Positions 1 to 4,998 of a DNA stretch of 9,217 bases are shown in pieces. A program made the translations under genes and the position numbers. Under the pieces are notes generated by a model. That model was not told the origin of the DNA, did not search any database, and was given only the letters and a program-made list of their open reading frames with translations. The stretch is from Prevotellaceae bacterium (GTDB lineage: Bacteria > Bacteroidota > Bacteroidia > Bacteroidales > UBA932): NCBI GenBank assembly GCA_031273285.1, contig JAISSE010000009.1, positions 1 to 9,217 on the forward strand. The letters are read 5' to 3'. The number at the start of each line of letters is the position of its first letter. The stretch's first letter is position 1.

Positions 1-285
1 GGACAGCCTCTGTTTTTGCGGCGATATACAGTCACTTCCGCTCCCGACAATCCCGAAAGCGACCCGCTGCACTGGCAAATCCTCGGCTCAAACGACAGCA
101 TTTCGTGGACGCTTCTCGACGAACGATATTATGCCGAATTTGAAGAGCGCGGACAAACCAATTCCTATACCGTTCCTATCGACCGACCTTTCCAATATTT
201 CCGTCTGAACATTTTGGCTACTAACGGCGCATCCGAACTGAAAATCGCCGAATGGCAACTCTTCGGACAATATGCCTTTTTTTAA
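1..285 (+). CDS. C-terminal fragment of a protein ending in a discoidin-like (F5/8 type C) domain
   Basis: This is the 3' end of a gene that begins before the window. The frame is open from base 1 (GQPLF...), so the TTG at 16 is only an internal leucine codon. The visible ~94 residues read like the last two thirds of a discoidin-like carbohydrate-binding domain: 'WQILGSNDSISWTLLDER', then F-E-R-Q-T-NSY, then 'YFRLNILATNGASELKIAEWQLFG' just before the TAA. In Bacteroidales this domain usually sits at the C-terminus of secreted or surface glycoside hydrolases and related glycan-acting proteins, where it binds sugar. The catalytic part is outside the window, so the enzyme class cannot be given. 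There is no type IX sorting tail after the domain. The domain call is by motif recognition and fairly secure; the role is inferred. Confidence 0.75.
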   Translation, partial: GQPLFLRRYTVTSAPDNPESDPLHWQILGSNDSISWTLLDERYYAEFEERGQTNSYTVPIDRPFQYFRLNILATNGASELKIAEWQLFGQYAFF

Positions 286-367
286 TTGAAACACCCATGA
301 CAAAATAAATTTAGACACACAAGGGAATGATTATACTCCCCGCGTGGTTTTGTTTTGTGCAGAAACA

Positions 368-382
368 CTGCCTGAAAGGCAG
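368..382. repeat. Small perfect hairpin, possible deleted copy of the inner palindrome block
   Basis: CTGCCT (368-373), loop GAA, AGGCAG (377-382). The sequence equals the ends of the 433-468 block, CTGCCTGAAA...GGCAG, with 21 bp missing. In the full block those bases lie between two AAA triplets (440-442 and 461-463), so loss between short direct repeats would produce this form. Confidence 0.7.
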
Positions 383-393
383 AATTTTCATAA

Positions 394-413
394 CCGCAGG
401 TCTTGACCTGCGG
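394..413. repeat. Perfect 9-bp hairpin in the left palindrome arm
   Basis: CCGCAGGTC and GACCTGCGG are separated by TT. The same 9-bp arms recur at 542-561 with GC in the spacer. Both stems are fully conserved while the two spacer bases differ, which would fit selection on, or gene conversion of, the stem. Confidence 0.85.
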
Positions 414-541
414 AATATACAGCGATATGCTTCTGCCTGAAACGCAAGTTCGACGTAGTCAAAGGCAGGACTAAAACATGAAAGTCCTGCCTTTGACTAC
501 GTCGAACTTACGTTTCAGGCAGAAATATATCGCTGTATATT

Positions 542-561
542 CCGCAGGTCGCGACCTGCGG
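542..561. repeat. Perfect 9-bp hairpin in the right palindrome arm
   Basis: Second copy of the CCGCAGGTC/GACCTGCGG stem, with GC rather than TT between the arms. It lies in the mirror position of 394-413 within the 89-bp inverted repeat, so this DNA can fold either as one long hairpin or as a series of short ones. Confidence 0.85.
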
Positions 562-572
562 TTATGAAAATC

Positions 573-587
573 AAGCCCTTCGGGCTT
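573..587. repeat. Short GC-rich hairpin AAGCCC/GGGCTT
   Basis: AAGCCC (573-578), loop TTC, GGGCTT (582-587), immediately after the right arm of the large palindrome. The stem resembles an intrinsic terminator, but only TAAT follows and there is no T-tract, so I list it as a repeat. Confidence 0.6.
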
Positions 588-756
588 AATGCCGCCGTGG
601 AGATCCAAACCGCGCAAAGGGTATAATTATCCCCCTTGCGGACTTTGCGTTTGAAAAATATCTCTTTCGAGACAGCCCCGTCGGGAAACGCTTAACCGGA
701 GTTCAGATATTTTCGTGCCTTTGCCGAAAATTTTTCCGATATTCAAAAAAACAGAT

Positions 757-764
757 TAATTTTA
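757..764 (+). promoter_or_regulatory. Possible -7 box of the ppk promoter (weak)
   Basis: TAATTTTA matches the Bacteroidetes -7 consensus TAnnTTTG at all but the last fixed base, and a T-run at 731-735 sits near the expected -33 position in place of TTTG. It would put the transcript start about 20 to 25 bases before the ATG at 794. TATTTTCG at 708-715 is an equally imperfect alternative. No Shine-Dalgarno sequence precedes the gene, which is normal for this phylum. Confidence 0.25.
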
Positions 765-793
765 CAAATATATTTTAACGGAAACAGATTTGT

Positions 794-2845
794 ATGACAT
801 ACAATAACAGAGAATTAAGTTGGTTGGATTTCAACGGGAGAGTGTTGCAGGAGGCTCGGGACAGGAGTGTCCCGCTGTTGCAGCGGTTGAGATTTTTGGG
901 TATTTTTTCCAATAATCAGGATGAATTTATACGGGTTCACGTGGCGAATATTGTGAGAACAAGCAAACTGAAAAGCAAGGGAAAAACTCCTGTTCCCGAT
1001 GATGCAAATATTCCGGAGGCGGCGAAAAAATTACTGGCGCTGGTTAATAACCGCGTATCGGAAGCGCAGAAACAGTTTGAACAAATCTACGATGAAATTC
1101 TGGTCGAAATGGAAGCCTGCAATATTCACATTGTGAACGAACAGCAGCTGGATAAAAGTCAGAAGGAATTTTGCCGCAACTATTTTTCGTCCGTCGTAGC
1201 GCGGCGACTTGTGCCTCTGATTCTGAAAAAACACACCGAAATACCTTTTCTGAAAGACAACAGCGTCTATCTTGCCGTGAAAATGATTACGGCAAAAGAA
1301 CATAAAAGGTATGCCATCATACAGATTCCTGTGAGCGAGTCGTGTCCGAGGTTTGTCATCATATCGTCCGAACGGGATAAGACAGTGATTATCTTTCTGG
1401 ACGACATCATCCGTCTCTGTCTTGACGAGATATTTTTCATGTTCAACTATAAAAGTATTTCGGCATACACATTCAGGACTTTGCGCGATGCCAACTTCTC
1501 TTTTGACGATGATATTTCAAAAAGTCTGATAGAAAAAATGAATGCGGGTTTGAACAGACGACTGCACGGGCGACCGGTCAAATTAGTGTACGACAAGGAA
1601 ATGCCTGCGGATATGCTGGAATTTATCTCGGCAAAATTCAACCTTAAAGAAAACAAGGATTTATCCGCCGGCGGTCGTTATCACCTCATGAGCGACCTGA
1701 TGAAATTTCCGAAACTGTATCCCGAACCTGAAGACACGGATTTGCATCCCATGTACAGTCCTGATATAAAGCCGCTTTCAAGCATCCTGAAAGCAATCGA
1801 CGCAAAAGACATACTGCTCAACTATCCCTACCATACATTCAATCATTTCATTGATTTTCTGAAAGAAACGGCAATAGACCCGAAAGTGGACGCCATATAC
1901 ATCACTCTTTACCGTCTTGCCGAAAACTCGAAAGTTGTAAATACCCTGATTAATGCCGCAAAAAACGGCAAAACGGTAGTCGTTGTGATTGAGCTGTTTG
2001 CGCGGTTCGACGAAGAGCAAAATACCGCATACTCGGAACTGCTGCAAAAGGAAGGCGTCAGAGTAATTCATGGAATCAGAGGGATGAAAATACACTGCAA
2101 ACTCGTCCTGGTCAAACGCAGAAACAGGGGTTACGTTTATGTCGGTACGGGGAATTTCAATGAATCTACAGCGCATATTTACAGCGACTTGGGACTGTTC
2201 ACTTCAAATGCCCGGATAGTTGCGGACGCCGAAGCCATCTTCGGTTTTCTGCAAAATATCCCTGCGCCTTTTTACACCGAACAGTTGATCGTATCGCCGT
2301 ATTACATGCGAAAACAGTTCGAGGAACTCATAAAAAACGAAACCGGAAATTCACGCAACGGAAAAAAGGCATATATATATGCCAAATTCAACAACTTAAC
2401 CGACGAAACAATGATTAAACTGTTCGAAAAGGCAAGCCGCGAAGGCGTGGAAGTCCGTCTGATAATAAGAAGCGCCTGCTGTTTGCAGCAGCCGTCGGAC
2501 GAACGAAATCTCAGGGTTATCAGCATAGTGGACAGGTTTCTGGAACACGAGCGGATGATTATATTTCATAATGACGGCGATGAAAAAGTGTTCGTTATGA
2601 GCGCCGATTTTATGACCCGCAACCTCGACCGCCGGGTCGAGGTGGGAGTAAACATTACCGATGAAAATATAAAGAAAACGCTCAAAGACGTATTCGACAT
2701 TCAATGGAACGACAATGTCAAAGCCAGAGATTTGAACAACAACTACATCAAAACCGGAAGCGACAAACCCTGCCGTTCGCAGACGGAACTGTACATGTAT
2801 TATAAACGTCTGTCGCTACCCCTGCCGCCCGATAGCGCCGATTAG
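794..2845 (+). CDS. ppk1: Polyphosphate kinase 1 (PPK1)
   Basis: PPK1 reversibly moves the terminal phosphate of ATP onto polyphosphate, building the chain used in stress survival and phosphate storage. The 683 residues match the family's usual size. The N-terminal domain opens with 'RELSWLDFNGRVLQEA' and 'LRFLGIFSNNQDEFIRV' (residues 6-47). The middle domain runs to about 300. The two PLD-like C-terminal domains cover about 325-490 and 500-665. The autophosphorylated histidine is probably His434 in 'KIHCKL', equivalent to E. coli His435, and the second active-site histidine His585 in 'FLEHER', equivalent to His592. Other hallmarks are 'ELFARFDEEQN' (400-410), 'GTGNFNESTAHIYSDLGL' (451-468) and 'SADFMTRNLDRRVEV' (603-617). 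The ATG at 794 gives the expected N-terminus. The gene stands alone: no exopolyphosphatase or phosphate-regulon gene adjoins it, and the downstream gene is convergent. No damage or missing key residue is visible. Confidence 0.97.
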   Translation: MTYNNRELSWLDFNGRVLQEARDRSVPLLQRLRFLGIFSNNQDEFIRVHVANIVRTSKLKSKGKTPVPDDANIPEAAKKLLALVNNRVSEAQKQFEQIYDEILVEMEACNIHIVNEQQLDKSQKEFCRNYFSSVVARRLVPLILKKHTEIPFLKDNSVYLAVKMITAKEHKRYAIIQIPVSESCPRFVIISSERDKTVIIFLDDIIRLCLDEIFFMFNYKSISAYTFRTLRDANFSFDDDISKSLIEKMNAGLNRRLHGRPVKLVYDKEMPADMLEFISAKFNLKENKDLSAGGRYHLMSDLMKFPKLYPEPEDTDLHPMYSPDIKPLSSILKAIDAKDILLNYPYHTFNHFIDFLKETAIDPKVDAIYITLYRLAENSKVVNTLINAAKNGKTVVVVIELFARFDEEQNTAYSELLQKEGVRVIHGIRGMKIHCKLVLVKRRNRGYVYVGTGNFNESTAHIYSDLGLFTSNARIVADAEAIFGFLQNIPAPFYTEQLIVSPYYMRKQFEELIKNETGNSRNGKKAYIYAKFNNLTDETMIKLFEKASREGVEVRLIIRSACCLQQPSDERNLRVISIVDRFLEHERMIIFHNDGDEKVFVMSADFMTRNLDRRVEVGVNITDENIKKTLKDVFDIQWNDNVKARDLNNNYIKTGSDKPCRSQTELYMYYKRLSLPLPPDSAD

Positions 2846-2884
2846 ACCGATTTTCGCAGATAAACAAAAGAACCGGTTAAAACA

Positions 2885-2917
2885 AAAGAGATTACGCCGT
2901 TTTGGCATAATCTCTTT
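2885..2917. terminator. Terminator hairpin between convergent ppk1 and the GH109 gene
   Basis: A 14-bp stem (2885-2898 with 2904-2917) closes a 5-nt loop (GTTTT). The single imperfect pair, C2895 with A2907, becomes a G-U wobble in minus-strand RNA. On the minus strand the stem runs into CTCTTTTGTTTT, a good T-tract, so it fits best as terminator of the minus-strand gene ending at 2979. On the plus strand the tail is TCTCTTTCTC, which is weaker but may also end ppk1 transcripts 40 bases after its stop. Confidence 0.8.
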
Positions 2918-2978
2918 CTCAAAATGTATAATCTAATTTTTTATATATATGAAACAAAATTTATAACAAAATTCGTAT

Positions 2979-4382
2979 CTATTGCGCGAATTTCAAACCG
3001 TCCAGTTTATTCCAGCCGCCGCGGGTAAAATCGGGTATTTCTACCGGCGCGGAATTGTTGTCCAGAGATATTTCCGTCAAAGGAATCAGGCAGCACCATT
3101 CGGCAAGGTCATACACGTCCATGTCTAAGGGAAGACCTCTTTGCAGGCAGTAAATCAGGCGATAATCCATGATAAAGTCCATTCCTCCGTGACCGCCGAC
3201 CTGTTTGGCTTTTTCTTCGATATCTCTCGCAATCGGATGTTTGTATTTTTCCATCAAAGCGTCCCTGACATCTTTCGGAACAAAACTGTGAGCGTTCAGA
3301 TTTTCGTGATCTTTAGCTATTTCCTCGTCTATAGCATCCGAAGCCAGCGCGTAGGTTGATACGGATGTCGGATATTTGTTCGCAAATCCCTTTGTTCCTG
3401 TCAATTGATACATGCGGCTGTAGGGACGCGGCGACGTTACGTTGTGTTCTATCAGGATTGATTTTCCCTTTTCGGTACTAATCAGCGTGGAAGTGTGGTC
3501 GCCGTTGCGAAAATCCTTTACGTCTTCGCCTCTCTTTTCCTTGAGAAAAGCAGGATTGCCGATAGCCTTGGTATCGACGGAAACAAGATAGTTCAATTTA
3601 TCGCCGCGGTGTATATTCATTGCCTGACAGACAGGTCCCAAACCGTGGGTGGGATAAACATCTCCCCTGTGTTCCCGATTGAATTTCATGCGCCAGTCGT
3701 CCCAGTAAGAATCCCAATATGGCTGTAAACCATGAATGTATGCGCCTTCACCATGAATAATTTCACCCAGCAAACCATGTTGAACCATGTTCAGGGTAGT
3801 CAGTTCGAAAAAGTCGTACACGCAGTTTTCGAGTTGCATGCAATGCTTTCGAGTCTGCTCCGAAGTATTGATCAAAGCCCATATTTCGTCCAGATTCATG
3901 GCAGCCGGCACCTCGATGGCAACATGTTTACCGTCTTTCATTGCCTGCACTCCGATTACGGCATGATGCGCCCAGTCGGTAGCGACATAAACAAGGTCAA
4001 CGTTCGGAAGAGCAGTTACTTTGCGCCATACGGCAGTGTCGCCGAAAAATTCCTGCGCTTTGGGAAGACCTTTTGCTTCCAGCTGGCTGTTCACTTTTTT
4101 TACGTTTTTCTCAATAACATCGCAAAGCGCCACAATTTCAACGCCTTCGATATTCGTCATCCTGTTTACCGCGCCGGGTCCGCGCATTCCCAAACCGATA
4201 AATGCAATCCGAACGACGGGAATAGGATCGACTTTCAGTTGCAATACATCCGTCTGACCCGCAGGACGCTGGGGTACAGGCGTTTTTATTACTCTATCCT
4301 GCGATTGAGTTGAAGTAGTACAAGCCACTGCACATACAAGAAGCGGCACAAGCAAAAATAATAATAATCGTCTCATTTTCAT
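2979..4382 (-). CDS. GH109-like glycosidase lipoprotein (Gfo/Idh/MocA fold)
   Basis: GH109 enzymes, typified by the alpha-N-acetylgalactosaminidase NagA of Elizabethkingia, cleave sugars by an oxidation-elimination route using tightly bound NAD. The 467-residue protein starts with a signal peptide and a lipobox-like AVAC, giving lipidation at Cys21, so it should sit on the envelope. The Rossmann NAD motif is 'GLGMRG' (63-68). Family signatures follow: 'TDWAHH' (135-140), 'EVPAA' (157-161), 'ENCVYDFFE' (185-193), 'HGEGAYIHGL' (210-219) and 'YPTHGLGPVCQAMNIHRGDK' (243-262). From memory of NagA, the active-site Glu149, Tyr179, His228 and Tyr307 line up with Glu157, Tyr189, His246 and Tyr325, all present. 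Substrate is inferred; relatives may act on other glycosides, and some Gfo/Idh/MocA proteins are plain oxidoreductases. A second in-frame ATG two codons later is equally possible as start. No Shine-Dalgarno sequence is visible. Confidence 0.9.
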   Translation of the reverse strand: MKMRRLLLFLLVPLLVCAVACTTSTQSQDRVIKTPVPQRPAGQTDVLQLKVDPIPVVRIAFIGLGMRGPGAVNRMTNIEGVEIVALCDVIEKNVKKVNSQLEAKGLPKAQEFFGDTAVWRKVTALPNVDLVYVATDWAHHAVIGVQAMKDGKHVAIEVPAAMNLDEIWALINTSEQTRKHCMQLENCVYDFFELTTLNMVQHGLLGEIIHGEGAYIHGLQPYWDSYWDDWRMKFNREHRGDVYPTHGLGPVCQAMNIHRGDKLNYLVSVDTKAIGNPAFLKEKRGEDVKDFRNGDHTSTLISTEKGKSILIEHNVTSPRPYSRMYQLTGTKGFANKYPTSVSTYALASDAIDEEIAKDHENLNAHSFVPKDVRDALMEKYKHPIARDIEEKAKQVGGHGGMDFIMDYRLIYCLQRGLPLDMDVYDLAEWCCLIPLTEISLDNNSAPVEIPDFTRGGWNKLDGLKFAQ

Positions 4383-4418
4383 TATATTAATAAATTAAAT
4401 ACTATCCGTTTCATATCA

Positions 4419-4441
4419 ACGAAGCAAATAGCATACTTCGT
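4419..4441. promoter_or_regulatory. Short inverted repeat in the GH109 leader, possible operator
   Basis: ACGAAG (4419-4424) and CTTCGT (4436-4441) flank 11 bases, between the predicted -7 box and the GH109 start. The position would suit a repressor site or a small leader hairpin, but 6-bp arms can occur by chance. Confidence 0.25.
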
Positions 4442-4453
4442 CGAAATATTTCA

Positions 4454-4461
4454 CAAAATTA
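4454..4461 (-). promoter_or_regulatory. Predicted -7 promoter box of the GH109 gene
   Basis: On the minus strand this reads TAATTTTG, a full match to the Bacteroidetes consensus TAnnTTTG. It lies 71 bases upstream of the GH109 ATG. The expected -33 TTTG is not clear; only a TTTT run occurs near that distance. Confidence 0.45.
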
Positions 4462-4551
4462 ATAAATTATTTTATTATATAAAAATATATCTGACTGAAA
4501 GGGTGCATTTCAATTTGTCGCATGCATCAAAAGTCCCGCAGGCACAAGCCG

Positions 4552-4605
4552 GAAGCAATCTCATAATAATAATAATAATTCCCTTTCCCGTCCGGAGATT
4601 GCTTC
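4552..4605. repeat. REP-like inverted repeat interrupted by a microsatellite
   Basis: GAAGCAATCTC (4552-4562) and its exact reverse complement GAGATTGCTTC (4595-4605) flank a 32-nt centre. The right side continues GTACCTCGCAGTCGT. In the mirror position on the left, GCAGGCAC (4538-4545) is a partial match, so the element may span about 4533-4619. 'GATTGCTTCG..CCTCGCA' resembles dispersed intergenic repeats I recall from other bacterial genomes. That resemblance is from memory and not verified. Confidence 0.55.
4563..4579. repeat. ATA trinucleotide microsatellite
   Basis: Five ATA units plus AT lie at the centre of the REP-like inverted repeat. It is outside any gene, so length changes would not shift a reading frame; they would only alter the loop of the hairpin. 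Confidence 0.8.
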
Positions 4606-4879
4606 GTACCTCGCAGTCGTAATTCGTAATTTGCAAAGACGACAGGGGCGGTTCCTCATATCGACGAAAAACCGTTGCCGATTTGATGCGGCTGAACCCG
4701 CGGAAACGGATAAATACGGAATATAATTCCAAAGATTGCCCGTCCGCAGGAGATTATCATCAAGTAAACATAAAAAAATGTTGCCGGATAAATACCTGAA
4801 ACATATCGCATTCACATATTTCATCAAATAAAAAACATTCCCTTTTGTCCGATTATGGGTAAAATATCAAAAAAAAGAC

Positions 4880-4887
4880 TAATTTTG
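4880..4887 (+). promoter_or_regulatory. Predicted -7 promoter box of secDF
   Basis: TAATTTTG is a full match to TAnnTTTG and is followed by the commonly seen C. TATG at 4854-4857 is a one-mismatch candidate for the -33 TTTG, 22 bases upstream. The transcript would start near 4894, leaving an AT-rich leader of about 105 nt before the ATG at 4999. Confidence 0.55.
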
Positions 4888-4998
4888 CATTTCGTTTTTT
4901 CAGCCTGAACGGTTAAAAAATCATGTTGAAAGAACAGTTTTAAATGATTTTAGAATTAATTTAAAGAATTGTAATAAATAATATTCAAACTAAAAACC

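Larger units (their letters stand above)
384..571. repeat. 89-bp near-perfect inverted repeat (large palindrome)
   Basis: The arms are 384-472 and 483-571, separated by a 10-nt spacer at 473-482. By hand alignment 84 of 89 positions are complementary. Mismatches fall at 445/510, 430/525, 429/526, 404/551 and 403/552; two of these are G-U wobbles in plus-strand RNA. Each arm has two blocks. The outer block carries its own smaller palindrome (394-413 and 542-561). The inner block is bounded by CTGCCT and AGGCAG (433-468 and 487-522). Complementarity stops sharply at 383/572. No transposase, target-site duplication or T-tract is visible. It could be a palindromic repetitive element, a cruciform-forming site or a long hairpin in a transcript. 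Confidence 0.9.
320..638. repeat. Outer degenerate inverted repeat enclosing the 89-bp palindrome
   Basis: Outside the main palindrome a second, weaker symmetry appears. Bases 320-351 and the reverse complement of 607-638 share CAAGGG, ATTATAC and GCG(T/C)GGTTT in the same order, with one single-base gap and diverged bases between. Its centre nearly coincides with that of the inner palindrome (coordinate sums 958 and 955). The segments between outer and inner repeats (352-383 and 572-606) do not match each other, but each carries its own small hairpin. This suggests an older, larger palindrome that has partly decayed or been rearranged. The alignment was done by eye. Confidence 0.5.
286..793. 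other. Gene-free region of 508 bp with nested inverted repeats
   Basis: No credible coding region lies here on either strand. The stretch is dominated by inverted repeats between about 320 and 638, listed separately. From 640 to 793 it becomes AT-rich and should hold the ppk promoter. No clear intrinsic terminator with a T-tract follows the upstream gene, so the hairpins may stop or attenuate its transcript, but that is inference. Confidence 0.7.
4383..4998. other. Divergent intergenic region of 616 bp between the GH109 gene and secDF
   Basis: I see no credible gene here; the short open frames on the minus strand show no known motif and cross the repeat. The region holds a promoter box for each flanking gene, a REP-like inverted repeat around 4533-4619, and an AT-rich secDF leader from about 4895. 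The stretch 4620-4840 has no structure I can assign beyond a short palindrome at 4718-4730. Confidence 0.6.

Noticed and set aside
16..285. A complete 89-codon gene starting at TTG 16
   Set aside because: The frame is open to base 1 and the translation begins in the middle of a discoidin-like domain, so it is the end of a longer gene.
384..571. The palindrome as a CRISPR array
   Set aside because: There are no regularly spaced direct repeats with unique spacers. The copies are inverted and adjacent, and there are no cas genes.
320..638. The repeat array as an insertion sequence with terminal inverted repeats
   Set aside because: No transposase frame fits inside, and I see no target-site duplication at either the outer or the inner boundaries.
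3732..4313. 193-codon open frame on the plus strand opposite the GH109 gene
   Set aside because: It is fully antisense to a well-supported gene, and its translation has no recognisable domain.
4718..4730. Short palindrome GGAAT-ATA-ATTCC upstream of secDF
   Set aside because: Five-base arms in AT-rich DNA about 150 bases upstream of the predicted -7 box are too weak to call an operator.
4475..4827. Two overlapping minus-strand frames (85 and 88 codons) in the GH109-secDF intergenic region
   Set aside because: They run through the REP-like repeat and microsatellite, have no known motif, and lie where promoters are expected.
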